Assembly: GCF_016634425.1 (NCBI RefSeq)
Contig: NZ_JAEPES010000003.1
Span: 186,001 to 250,000 of the forward strand
Direction: 5' to 3'
Source of the DNA: Lacisediminihabitans changchengi
GTDB taxonomy: Bacteria; Actinomycetota; Actinomycetes; Actinomycetales; Microbacteriaceae
DNA length: 64,000 nucleotides
In this document: one piece after another, positions 18,221-26,738 of the stretch
How positions within the stretch are numbered: the first letter of the stretch is position 1
Layout: every line of letters begins with the position of its first letter
The notes under the pieces: generated by a model
What the model saw: only the letters and a program-made list of their open reading frames with translations
Told to the model about the DNA's origin: nothing
Databases searched by the model: none
Program-made: the position numbers and the translations under genes

Positions 18221-18403
18221 GCGGCGTCGACAGCGGGCCTCGCCGACCCCGAAATCGTCGTCCTGACCCCGCCGCACCCATCGACGCCGTGGACTTCTTC
18301 TCGCATACTGGCTGGGAACTGTCTGGGAACGGTCGCGGCGCGAAAGGATTTGCCCAGCTTCGGGGTTTATAACTGTGTAGGCATCGCGAGAGAGGACCAC
18401 ACA

Positions 18404-18769
18404 ATGGCGGATCGCAGTTTGCGCGGAATGAGGCTCGGATCCCAGAGTCTTCAGAGTGAAGAAGGCGTTACCTTCTCCCCGCGAAAGATAAGCACATACC
18501 AGGCAGCAGACGGTACGACCTTCGAGGTCACGTTCGCCGCCGACGCCGAGGTTCCCACGGTGTGGGAATCCCCCAAGAGCGGTCACGAAGGTCGGCTCAT
18601 CGGCCTTGATGGCAAGCAGGTCGAGCCCGAAGAGTCCGACACCAAGGTCGCGCGTACCCACTGGGACATGCTGCTGGAGCGTCGCACCCGGGCTGAGCTC
18701 GAAGAACTCCTTCAGGAGCGGCTCGACTACCTCCGGGCACGCAAGGGACAGCACAAGATCGGCGCCTGA
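18404..18769 (+). CDS. rbpA: RNA polymerase-binding protein RbpA
   Basis: An actinobacterial transcription factor that binds RNA polymerase and the principal sigma factor and stabilises the open complex. The ATG at 18404 follows GAGAGAGGA and gives 121 residues starting MADRSLRGMRLGSQSLQSEE, the conserved N-terminal tail. FVVTFAADAEVPTVWESPKSG-type core residues and the C-terminal sigma-interacting helix (HWDMLLERRTRAELEELL) follow. It is monocistronic with a terminator hairpin at 18826. Confidence 0.95.
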   Translation: MADRSLRGMRLGSQSLQSEEGVTFSPRKISTYQAADGTTFEVTFAADAEVPTVWESPKSGHEGRLIGLDGKQVEPEESDTKVARTHWDMLLERRTRAELEELLQERLDYLRARKGQHKIGA

Positions 18770-18825
18770 TCACTCAGGACTGATCGCATAGGTCTGATCT
18801 CACAGGTCCGATCGCACCGCGCTTC

Positions 18826-18853
18826 ATCGGGATCCTCTTCGGAGGGTCCCGAT
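18826..18853 (+). terminator. Probable rbpA terminator hairpin
   Basis: ATCGGGATCCTC-TTCG-GAGGGTCCCGAT forms a 12-bp stem with one G-T pair, 57 bp after the rbpA stop. No strong T-run follows, as is common in high-GC Actinobacteria. Confidence 0.55.
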
Positions 18854-18880
18854 TCGTCGTTAACCCGCGCTCCCCCTCGT

Positions 18881-18935
18881 GAGTTGCATGTTTTGGCTGT
18901 TCTCAGCGCGTGAGAACAGCCAAAACATGCAACTC
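18881..18935. repeat. Perfect 25-bp inverted repeat (bidirectional terminator or REP-like element)
   Basis: Arm 18881-18905 and arm 18911-18935 are exact reverse complements over 25 bp, separated by the 5-nt loop GCGCG. It lies between the convergent ends of rbpA and lnt, and the lnt stop codon begins at the outer edge of the second arm. A degenerate relative lies near 24167. It may stop transcription from both sides; the exact symmetry and rather AT-rich arms also fit a mobile REP-like sequence. Confidence 0.8.
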
Positions 18936-20505
18936 AGTGGGAGGAGGCGCGAGAGGAGGCCGAGGAGGAGGGGCGGCGGGCGGGGCGGATGCGCGGGCGG
19001 CGACGACGCAGGAGGAGCCCGAGAGCGAGTCCAGCCAGCCCGAACCCGCCGGCCAGCCATTCCAGCTGTCGGCCGATCACCATGGCCGGCGTCTTCACCG
19101 TCGTGAGCGGGATGTCGTGCACCATTGTCCCCGCGGTGAACGGCGTGATCGACTCCAGCTTCTTGCCCGTCGGACCGAACATCGCGCTCACCCCGACCGT
19201 GGAGTCGTTGACGACGCTCCGGCCCGTCTCAATCGCCCTCATCTTGGCGATCGCGACCTGCTGCTGACTCTCGTCGCTGTGCCCGAAATCGGCATTGTTG
19301 GTCGGAGCGAGGATGAACTCCGCGCCGCTGTCGACCATCTTTTTGATCAGGGCGTCATCGACGATGTCGAAGCAGATCGCAATTCCGGCCACCGCATTCT
19401 TGATCGAGAAGACGTTGTTGCGGGTGCCAAAGGAATAATCACGCGGCACCAGGGCGAACAGGTCTGGGGCGAACGGCGTCCAGAATTTGCGATCGGGCAG
19501 GTACTCGGCAAACGGCACCGGGTGGATCTTGTCGTACTGGTCGACCGCTCCCCCGTTCTTCCAGAGCAGCACGCTGTTCCAGGTGCGCCCCCGCGTGCCG
19601 CTGGTGATCGTGCCGGTGACCAGCGGTGCTCCGATCGCCTGCGTCACATAGTCGAGCTGCTGCGCGGCGTACTCGTTGGTGAGTGGATCGACGTCGGAGG
19701 CGTTCTCGGGCCAGACCACGACATCCACTTTCTTGCCGATCAGCGGGAGGGACGCCTCGAGGTGGTCGTTCAGGGCGTCGCCCGGCTCGATGCGGGCGAA
19801 CAGTCCTGAATCGGAGTTTCCCTGTACGGCTGCAACGCGGATGGACCCGTCGGAGAGGTCGGGCCAGGCGGGGAAGGCGAGAAGCACGAAGGCGGTCGCC
19901 GCGGCGATGACTCCCCGCAGCGTCCAGCGAACGGATGTCTCGCGCACCGCCTGCAGGATGACCGCAGCCAGGAAGGCGATCAGGAAGCTGAGTCCGGAGA
20001 CGCCGACCCAGGCCACCAGCGGGGCGAACGGCCCGTCCGACTGAGACAAGGCGAGGCGACCCCAGGCGAATCCGCCGTAGGGCCAGACGGCGAAGACGGC
20101 CTCGCGGAGGGTCCAGAGCCCCGCGATGACCGCCGGCAGCGCGAGGAGCCGACCGCCGACACCGGGCCAGAGCCGCGGCACGAAGCGCCAGGCTAGAGCG
20201 ATCAGCGTGGCACCGATGGCGTAGAAGATCGCCTCGAGACCGGCGAGGGCGAGCCATGGCACCGGGCCCAGGTAGACCGTGAGCCAGAAGATGTGAGTGC
20301 CGAAGAAGGCGAATCCCCCGACGAGCCCGACGACCAGGGAACTCCAGAAGCGGCGACCGATCAGCGCCCACATCATCAGCGCCGGGCCGAAGAAGGCGAG
20401 CGGCCACCATCCGCGGTCAGGGAAGGCGCCCGCCGTGACCATTCCGGCAATGCCCGCGGCGAGAACGGCGATCCCCAGGTTCGCGGGTTGCCGGGTTGGG
20501 TGCAC
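18934..20505 (-). CDS. lnt: Apolipoprotein N-acyltransferase
   Basis: Transfers an acyl chain to the N-terminal cysteine of lipoproteins at the outer face of the membrane. 523 residues from the GTG at 20505. About seven hydrophobic helices span residues 10-215, followed by the nitrilase-type domain with the catalytic triad E267 (VWPENASD), K326 (YDKIHPVPF) and C378 (GIAICFDIV), and a final helix near residue 495. The C-terminus is Arg/Ser-rich. It follows helY on the same strand after 35 bp. Confidence 0.95.
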   Translation of the reverse strand: MHPTRQPANLGIAVLAAGIAGMVTAGAFPDRGWWPLAFFGPALMMWALIGRRFWSSLVVGLVGGFAFFGTHIFWLTVYLGPVPWLALAGLEAIFYAIGATLIALAWRFVPRLWPGVGGRLLALPAVIAGLWTLREAVFAVWPYGGFAWGRLALSQSDGPFAPLVAWVGVSGLSFLIAFLAAVILQAVRETSVRWTLRGVIAAATAFVLLAFPAWPDLSDGSIRVAAVQGNSDSGLFARIEPGDALNDHLEASLPLIGKKVDVVVWPENASDVDPLTNEYAAQQLDYVTQAIGAPLVTGTITSGTRGRTWNSVLLWKNGGAVDQYDKIHPVPFAEYLPDRKFWTPFAPDLFALVPRDYSFGTRNNVFSIKNAVAGIAICFDIVDDALIKKMVDSGAEFILAPTNNADFGHSDESQQQVAIAKMRAIETGRSVVNDSTVGVSAMFGPTGKKLESITPFTAGTMVHDIPLTTVKTPAMVIGRQLEWLAGGFGLAGLALGLLLRRRRPRIRPARRPSSSASSRASSH

Positions 20506-20540
20506 CGGATAAGCCTACGGTCGGATGCTGGATGAAAGGG

Positions 20541-22985
20541 TTAGGCGACGGAGGAGTACGCCACGATTCCGCGACGGATCGCGTCCAGGGCCTTGCGGGC
20601 GGTGCGGCCGACATTACCCTCCGCCACGACGGAGAGCTGGTCGAGCAGATCGATGGTCTGCTTCGTCATCCGCACGAAGTCCCCGGCGGCGAGTTCGGCA
20701 TCCTGCAGCACCTGGTCGAGACTTGTGCCCTGCGCCCAGCGGTTCATGGCCAGCGCGAGCCCGGTCGAGATCGGATTGCTGCCGGGCAGCTTGTGCGCCC
20801 GCTCCAGATCGTCAAGCGTGGCCCAGAGGTCGGTGGTCTTCTCCAGCGCCGGCCGGAACGCACCCTTGGGCAGGTATCGATCGGAGAGTTGTCCCTCGTC
20901 ACGGCGCGGCTCGTAGACCAGAGACGCAGCCATCGCGGCGAGACCCGCGGGGTCGAGGTCGTTCCAGACACCGCGGCGCAGGCACTCCGCCACCAAGAGG
21001 TCGCGTTCGCCGTAGATGCGCCGCAGCGTACGACCGTGCACCGAGGCCGTCACGGTGCCATGGTCGTCGCGCACCAGATAGCCGAGCTCCAGCAGAACAT
21101 CGGTGACACGGTCGAAGATGCGCGCGACGGCACCCGTTCTGGTGCGGATCTGACGGCTCAGATCATCCGTCTGCTTCTTCAGCCGCCACCAGCGCTCCGC
21201 CCAGCGCGCGTGGTTTTCGCGGTCGGGGCAGGAGTGACTGGGATGCTGCTTCAGCCTCTTGCGCAGCACGGTGAGCTGATTCTGCCGCTTGTCTCGCTCG
21301 GCGCGACTCTGCGTGTCGGCGCGCGATGCACCCTTGCGCTCGAGGTCGGTGAGCTCGCGACGAATGTTCGAGTACTCACGGAAGTCACCGAGGTGGCAGG
21401 TCATCGAGCTCTCGTAGCCGGCCAGCGACTCTTCTTGGCTCCGCACCTTGCGGGCGATGTCGACGACGGCACGGTCGGCCTGGAACTGCGCGAACGACGA
21501 CTCGAGGATGTCGCGGGCGCGTTCCCGGGAGAACTGCTCGATCAGGTTCACGGCCATGTTGTACGTGGGGGTGAAGCTCGAGTTGAGCGGGTAGGTGCGG
21601 CGGGAGGCGAGCGAGGCGACCGCCTGCGGGTCGAGGCCGTCTTGCCACTGGATCACCGAGTGGCCCTCGACGTCGATGCCCCGCCGCCCGGCCCGACCGG
21701 TGAGCTGCGTGTACTCCCCCGGGGTGATTGGCACGCGAGCTTCGCCGTTGAACTTCTCGAGCTTCTCGAGCACGACGGTGCGAGCGGGCATGTTGATGCC
21801 GAGCGCCAGCGTCTCCGTGGCGAAGACGGCCTTGACCAGTTTCTTCTGGAACAGCTCTTCGACCACCTCCTTGAAGGCGGGAAGCATGCCAGCGTGGTGG
21901 GCTGCGACCCCGCGCTGGAGGCCCTCGAGCCATTCCCAGTAGCCGAGCACGGCGAGGTCTTCGTCGAGAATGGTGCGGCAGCGCTCCTCGACGATCTCAC
22001 GGATCTCGTCGCGCTCCTCGGCGGTGGTCAGCCGAACGCCGGCGCGCAACACCTGTTTGACCGCCTGGTCGCAGCCGACGCGGCTGAAGATGAAGAAGAT
22101 GGCGGGCAGCAAGTTGCGCTCGCCCAGGAGCTTGACGATATCGGCGCGGTCCATGCGCCCCTCGGCTCCACGATGGCCGCCGCCCCCGCCCTGGTAGCGC
22201 CCACGCCGCTGCCGCACATTCGCCGGCGCGTTGCGCCCGCCGCCGGAGCGGACGAGTTGCACCAACTCGGGGTTCACCCGGTTGGTCGCCGCGAGGCCAG
22301 ACGAGTCGAAGAGGTCGAGCATCTTCGAGCGCACCAGGATGTGCTGGTCGAGCGGCACCGGACGCTCCTCGGAGACGATCACGGCGGTCTCGCCCCGCAC
22401 CGCCTGCAGCCAGTCGCCGAATTCCTCGGCGTTGGAGACCGTGGCGCTCAGGGAGACCAGACGCACCTGCTGGGGAAGGTGGATGATGACCTCCTCCCAC
22501 ACCGCCCCGCGGAAGCGATCAGCGAGGTAATGCACCTCGTCCATGATCACGAAGGAGAGATCGCGCAGCAGATCGGAGTCGGCGTAGAGCATGTTGCGCA
22601 AAACCTCGGTGGTCATGACCACGATGCGCGCGCCCGAATTGATGTTGGTGTCGCCGGTGAGCAGGCCGACGTTGTCTGACCCGTACTCGGCGACGAATTC
22701 CTGAAACTTCTGGTTGCTCAGAGCCTTCATCGGTGCCGTGTAGAAGACCTTGGCATGGCTCTGCTGCATCGCCAAGAACACAGCGAACTCGGCGACGATC
22801 GTTTTGCCCGCGCCGGTGGGCGCCGCGACCAGCACGCTGTCGCCGTTCTCGAGTGAGACGCAGGACTGCAGCTGGAAGGGGTCGAGGTCGAACGAAAGTC
22901 CGGCGCGGAACCGCTCCAGTTTCGGTGAGCCCTGACGGGTCTTCGACAGGGCGTAGCGCTCCGACGGTGTCAACTCAGTGGTCAC
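20541..22985 (-). CDS. helY: DEAD/DEAH-box RNA helicase, HelY/Ski2-like
   Basis: 814 residues, with Walker A APTGAGKT (about 55-62), MDEVHYLAD as the DEVH box, SATVSNAEEFGDW as motif III, and QLTGRAGRRGIDVEGH as motif VI. The C-terminal region matches the DSHCT/rRNA-processing arch typical of HelY/Mtr4-like proteins. It starts with a GTG overlapping the tatC stop (GTGA). The order tatA-tatC-helY is conserved in Actinobacteria. Its likely role is RNA unwinding in processing or decay. Confidence 0.92.
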   Translation of the reverse strand: MTTELTPSERYALSKTRQGSPKLERFRAGLSFDLDPFQLQSCVSLENGDSVLVAAPTGAGKTIVAEFAVFLAMQQSHAKVFYTAPMKALSNQKFQEFVAEYGSDNVGLLTGDTNINSGARIVVMTTEVLRNMLYADSDLLRDLSFVIMDEVHYLADRFRGAVWEEVIIHLPQQVRLVSLSATVSNAEEFGDWLQAVRGETAVIVSEERPVPLDQHILVRSKMLDLFDSSGLAATNRVNPELVQLVRSGGGRNAPANVRQRRGRYQGGGGGHRGAEGRMDRADIVKLLGERNLLPAIFFIFSRVGCDQAVKQVLRAGVRLTTAEERDEIREIVEERCRTILDEDLAVLGYWEWLEGLQRGVAAHHAGMLPAFKEVVEELFQKKLVKAVFATETLALGINMPARTVVLEKLEKFNGEARVPITPGEYTQLTGRAGRRGIDVEGHSVIQWQDGLDPQAVASLASRRTYPLNSSFTPTYNMAVNLIEQFSRERARDILESSFAQFQADRAVVDIARKVRSQEESLAGYESSMTCHLGDFREYSNIRRELTDLERKGASRADTQSRAERDKRQNQLTVLRKRLKQHPSHSCPDRENHARWAERWWRLKKQTDDLSRQIRTRTGAVARIFDRVTDVLLELGYLVRDDHGTVTASVHGRTLRRIYGERDLLVAECLRRGVWNDLDPAGLAAMAASLVYEPRRDEGQLSDRYLPKGAFRPALEKTTDLWATLDDLERAHKLPGSNPISTGLALAMNRWAQGTSLDQVLQDAELAAGDFVRMTKQTIDLLDQLSVVAEGNVGRTARKALDAIRRGIVAYSSVA

Positions 22986-23788
22986 GCTTTCGCCGTATCG
23001 CCGAGGTCGTCGAGCAGCTTGTCCGCCCGTTTGGCGACGCTGCGGTCATGAAGGATCGAGATCGCGGCAGCCGCCAAGTAGAGCACAATCATCGGCGCTG
23101 CCAGGAGGAACATTGAAGAGATGTCGGCGGAGGGTGTGGCCAGGGCGCAGAAGACGAAGATCAACAGGATGGCCCATCGCCAGCTGCGAATGATGCTGAT
23201 GCCGGAGATCAGACCGATGAAGTTGAGAAGCACGAGAAACACCGGCAACACGAATGCGACCCCGACGGCCAGCACCAGTTTGAGGACGAAGCCGAGGTAG
23301 TCCTTCGCGCCGATCAGGCTGGAGTCCTGTTTGGGTACAAACGAGCCGAGTACCGAGACGATGTGCGGGAAGACGAACCAGCCGGCGGCGCATCCGATCA
23401 GGAAAAGGGGAATGGCACTGAACAAGAATCCGAAGGTGTAGCGCTTCTCTTTGGAGGTCAGCCCGGGGACGAGGAAGGCGAGGATCTGGTACAGCCAGAC
23501 CGGGCTGGCCGCAACCACACCGATCGTGACCGTGATCTGCAGCCGTACATCGAATGCTTCACTGATGTTGGTGAAGTTCAGACTCGCGGACCGATCGTGG
23601 CCGGCGAGGATCGCAATGGGTTCGCGGATCGCCTGCAGGACGTAGTCCTGCACGAACCAGCCGGCGATGGAGAGGACCACCACAGCGATGGCAGAGATGA
23701 ATAGGCGCTTGCGCAGTTCGAGCAGGTGCTGGCCGAGCGACATCCGGCCTTCGCTGTTTTTGCCTCGCTGCGCGCGTGTGCTCGCCAC
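22982..23788 (-). CDS. tatC: Twin-arginine translocase subunit TatC
   Basis: The membrane receptor for twin-arginine signal peptides. 268 residues with six helices. The family hallmark MSLGQHLLELRKRLF near the N-terminus contains the Glu essential for signal-peptide binding, and FVLPVFLVLLNFIGLI and the ATPSADISSMFLLAAPM segment are also typical. It is read from a GTG at 23788, with an alternative Met 15 codons later. It lies between tatA (55 bp upstream) and helY. Confidence 0.95.
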   Translation of the reverse strand: MASTRAQRGKNSEGRMSLGQHLLELRKRLFISAIAVVVLSIAGWFVQDYVLQAIREPIAILAGHDRSASLNFTNISEAFDVRLQITVTIGVVAASPVWLYQILAFLVPGLTSKEKRYTFGFLFSAIPLFLIGCAAGWFVFPHIVSVLGSFVPKQDSSLIGAKDYLGFVLKLVLAVGVAFVLPVFLVLLNFIGLISGISIIRSWRWAILLIFVFCALATPSADISSMFLLAAPMIVLYLAAAAISILHDRSVAKRADKLLDDLGDTAKA

Positions 23789-23843
23789 AGACGTTCTGAC
23801 CGGCTCGATATCAGACCAACACAGACGTTTCGACGGGGAAGAC

Positions 23844-24086
23844 TTAGGAGTTCGTCTTCGAGGAGTCCGTCGTCTGCGACTTGACCTCGGGGGACGTCTC
23901 GTTCAGCTGCACGCCGGGGGTGGCGGTACTGTCGGCGGGCTTGTCCTCCGACTTGATCTCGTTCTTGAAGATCTTCATCGACTGCCCGACGCTCTTGGCC
24001 AGGGCGGGAAGCTTCGCCGCACCGAAGATCAGCACGATGATGACCAGAAGGATCAGGGCATGCCAACCGGTGAATCCACTCAACAT
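23844..24086 (-). CDS. tatA: Sec-independent translocase protein TatA
   Basis: 80 residues: a short N-terminal helix (HALILLVIIVLIFGAAKLPALAKSVGQSM), quoted here as its parts HALILLVIIVLIFGA and KLPALAKSVGQS, is followed by an amphipathic helix and a hydrophilic tail. This is the standard TatA architecture with the FG-x-KLP hinge. It forms the pore of the Tat system with TatC from the next gene. Confidence 0.95.
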   Translation of the reverse strand: MLSGFTGWHALILLVIIVLIFGAAKLPALAKSVGQSMKIFKNEIKSEDKPADSTATPGVQLNETSPEVKSQTTDSSKTNS

Positions 24087-24166
24087 TGTGTGCCATCCCT
24101 AGATCGTGAACCGAATGAACCGGCGAACTGCTGGTGCAGTGAAAACAAGCGAACCCCTAGAGTTTA

Positions 24167-24193
24167 CCGCGCTCCCCGTGTTTTGGCTGGCAG
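24167..24193. repeat. Degenerate relative of the 18.9-kb inverted repeat
   Basis: In the 120-bp gap upstream of tatA, CGCGCTCCCC is followed after two bases by GTTTTGGCTG. The same two 10-mers occur in the same order at 18865-18898, where about 14 more bases separate them. This looks like a decayed copy of that element with the arm partly deleted. It does not form a comparable hairpin. Confidence 0.35.
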
Positions 24194-24206
24194 GTCCATA
24201 GACCGT

Positions 24207-24608
24207 TCACCGTCGGTTCGCGCGGCGAGGCTTTCGGAGACGTTCTGATGACGTGGGGATAAACCACTCCTGCGCGCTCGCATCGACCGCGAGCAACGAT
24301 TTACCGCGCGCGATGCGTGTCTCATGCCGGGCATCTCTGCGCGCGTGGGCAGCCTCGCGCACCCGGTCTCGACGTGCGCGCGTCGCGTCCTCCCCCGCGA
24401 GGATCGCCAACTGTTCGACCTGTCCGCGCTGGTCGTCGGCGAGGTCCGAGACGCGATCGAGGATCTCGAGCGTGCCCGAGAGCTTCTCGAGAGCGGAGAA
24501 CAGCACCATCAGCTTGCGGAACAGCAGAACGCCCAGCAGAACGAGCATCGCGACGAGCGCCAGGCTCAACCCCACCCAGATCAGCAGCCACACCCACCAC
24601 GCGATCAT
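24207..24608 (-). CDS. Hypothetical membrane-anchored protein
   Basis: 133 residues with one N-terminal helix (WWVWLLIWVGLSLALVAMLVLLGVLLF, given by its first and last parts WWVWLLIWVG and MLVLLGVLLF), then a heptad-like helical stretch (LSGTLEILDRVSDLADDQRG) and a basic C-terminus ending KPRRANRR. The ATG at 24608 overlaps the pafC stop (ATGA), so it is in the pafB-pafC operon. The position between pafBC and tatA is commonly held by such a small protein in related genomes. Function unknown. Confidence 0.7.
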   Translation of the reverse strand: MIAWWVWLLIWVGLSLALVAMLVLLGVLLFRKLMVLFSALEKLSGTLEILDRVSDLADDQRGQVEQLAILAGEDATRARRDRVREAAHARRDARHETRIARGKSLLAVDASAQEWFIPTSSERLRKPRRANRR

Positions 24609-25591
24609 GCGGGGTCGTCCGTGTAGCGAGCCGCGCCGGCCGCGGCCCAGTCGGCGACGACGGACCGCGCCTCCCCCGGGGCGATAACCGTGACCATGCC
24701 GGGAAGACCCGCGATGAGCCGCTTCAGCCCGTGATAGTGCGAGACCAGGATGTTCGCACGCAGTCGCCCGTCGACCTCCACCGTGGGGGTGCCATCGGGG
24801 ATGTAGTCGGCAACGAGCGGCAGAGCAGACGGAAGGATCTCGATGGTGACGGGGAGGTCATCCGCCGTTCCCTCGAAGAGCGTGTCGGGAAGTGCGACCT
24901 CGCCGGCATGGAAGGTGATCGGCTCGGCTGTGACGAGGGGATCGCTGATGCGGTCGATGCGGAAGGTGCGCACGGCGGTACGCAGGTGACACCACCCGCG
25001 CAGATACCAGTCCGCATCGACCGATTCGATCCGCAGCGGATCGACCCGGCGACGCTCGTGCTCGCCGCGCGAATTGAGGTAGTCGAATTCGATCTGAACG
25101 CCGGCTGCGACGGATTCGCGGATGAGCGCGAGCGTCGCGTCAGACTCCGAGCCTTCCACGGCGACCTGGCTGGGCAGCGCGGAGGCGCCGTGGGACAGCT
25201 TGGTCATCAGCGAGGCGATGGCAGAGCGGTCGGCGTTCTCCGGCAGGGCGGAGAGGTACTGGAGCCCGGCAATCAGAGCGGCGGCCTCGCGCCCCGAGAA
25301 GCGCGGTGCGTCGTCGATTGCGACCAGGTTGGTGAGAACGATCTGGTCGTTCTCCTCGAAGTCGTCCCAGGCCAGGTCGAACAGGTCACCGTGCTGATAC
25401 TGGCCGGTCTCCCCCGGGATTCCGGAGACGGCGATCAGCTCGACCGCCTCCCGCACCGCCATCGGCGTCACGCCGAAGTGGTTGGCCGTCTCCTGAACGC
25501 TGATTCGTTCGTGCTCCATGAGGAAGGGCACGAGCGACAGCAGGAAGGCGAGCTTGTCTTGCGCCTGCAGGGGAACGGCTCGATCAGCCAT
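24605..25591 (-). CDS. pafC: WYL-domain regulator PafC
   Basis: 328 residues from ATG at 25591. An N-terminal winged helix (KLAFLLSLVPFLMEHERIS, ETANHFGVTPMAVREAVELI) is followed by a WYL domain (VDADWYLRGWCHLR, FRIDRISDPLV). PafB and PafC form the heterodimer that controls the LexA-independent DNA-damage response in mycobacteria; the WYL domain is thought to sense single-stranded nucleic acid. It overlaps pafB by 8 bp. The longer open frame upstream is antiphase to pafB. Confidence 0.9.
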   Translation of the reverse strand: MADRAVPLQAQDKLAFLLSLVPFLMEHERISVQETANHFGVTPMAVREAVELIAVSGIPGETGQYQHGDLFDLAWDDFEENDQIVLTNLVAIDDAPRFSGREAAALIAGLQYLSALPENADRSAIASLMTKLSHGASALPSQVAVEGSESDATLALIRESVAAGVQIEFDYLNSRGEHERRRVDPLRIESVDADWYLRGWCHLRTAVRTFRIDRISDPLVTAEPITFHAGEVALPDTLFEGTADDLPVTIEILPSALPLVADYIPDGTPTVEVDGRLRANILVSHYHGLKRLIAGLPGMVTVIAPGEARSVVADWAAAGAARYTDDPA

Positions 25592-26600
25592 GGGATGCCT
25601 CCTGATCGGCGTGAGTGTTCGCCGTATCGAGCAGGCGGGCGCGCACCGCGGCGCGCAACACCGGCGGACTGAGCACGACGGCTTCCGGACCGTAGCCCGC
25701 GAGCTCGTCGGCGAAGATATTCGCGTCGGAGTAGTGAAGCCGCAGGGTGCCGTCGGGGAGCCGCTCCGTGCCGCGACGCTTGCGCAGGCGAGTGTCTGCG
25801 TCGGATCCCGCAACCACCTCCACATCGGCGGTATGCGATTGCCAGACCTGCTCGAGCTCGGCGAGGGCGCGAGCGGTCTGATCACCGACGGGCGCGGCGA
25901 AGGTAGTGGAGGTGAGCGTGACCGCACTCACGATGCGACGCAGCAGAAACGTCTTGGTGGTCTCGGTCTGCGGCTCGAGCGCATGAAGATGCCAGCGACC
26001 CTGGTGCTGAACCAGCGCGAGCGGAGCGACCTCGCGCACGCGGGCCTCGGCCTCTCCGGGCTTGAGGTAGGCGAAACGGACGATGGAATTGCGCTCTAGG
26101 GCCGCCCGCAGCGGCTCGAACGCGGCATCCCGCACCCGCAGTCGTGGAGCGTAGGCGAGAACCGGCTCGTCGGAGACCAGCCCGAGGCCGCGCAGCTTGA
26201 CGATGGCGCGACGCGACTCCGCCGACAGCGAGCCCTCGCGCCAGACCATTGCGGCAAGGCCGAGCAGCGCGGTCTCCTCCGCGGAGAAACGGATGTCCGC
26301 GGGCAGCTCGTAGTCGCCGCGCGGGATTCGATAGCGCAGGTTCTGATTGTTGCCGGGTTGTCCGGGGCTGTCGATCGTTTCGAGCGGCACACCCAGGTCG
26401 CGGATGTCGTCTTTGTCGCGTTCGAACTGGCGCTCGAGGTTGGCGTTGTCGCCCGATCGGCGATAGCGCTGGCGATAACCCTGCACTGTTGACAGGATCT
26501 CGTGCTTGGTGAGGCCGGTCTCGGTGGCGAGCAGGGCCAGCACAAGGCTGAACAGACGTTCCTCGACGGGAACCTTCGCGGTGGGTGCTGAAGCTGACAC
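25584..26600 (-). CDS. pafB: WYL-domain regulator PafB
   Basis: 338 residues if read from the GTG at 26600 (VSASAPTAKVPVEERLFSLV); a start 21 codons upstream is possible. It has a winged-helix N-terminus (LALLATETGLTKHEIL), the IRDLGVPLETID segment and a WYL core ending in the HLHALEPQTETTKTFLLRRI strand. It is the partner of PafC, encoded by the overlapping next gene. Confidence 0.9.
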   Translation of the reverse strand: MSASAPTAKVPVEERLFSLVLALLATETGLTKHEILSTVQGYRQRYRRSGDNANLERQFERDKDDIRDLGVPLETIDSPGQPGNNQNLRYRIPRGDYELPADIRFSAEETALLGLAAMVWREGSLSAESRRAIVKLRGLGLVSDEPVLAYAPRLRVRDAAFEPLRAALERNSIVRFAYLKPGEAEARVREVAPLALVQHQGRWHLHALEPQTETTKTFLLRRIVSAVTLTSTTFAAPVGDQTARALAELEQVWQSHTADVEVVAGSDADTRLRKRRGTERLPDGTLRLHYSDANIFADELAGYGPEAVVLSPPVLRAAVRARLLDTANTHADQEASHG

Positions 26601-26738
26601 GAGAGAGATCCTGGTTAGAAGGGAGACACTCGGCCTGTGTCGGTGAACAGAGCTGTGTCGCACATTGCTGTCGACAACTGCTGTCGACAGACTACCCGCG
26701 CAACGCTACGGGAAGATCGCCCGTTTCGGGGTCGAGCT

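Noticed and set aside
18300..18403. SigR-type promoter (GGGAAC ... GTT) before rbpA
   Set aside because: Two GGGAAC sequences are present, but neither has GTT at about 18 bp.
20496..22679. 727-codon plus-strand open frame opposite helY
   Set aside because: Antisense to a clear helicase gene; high-GC codon use opens long frames on the opposite strand. No domain motif in the translation.
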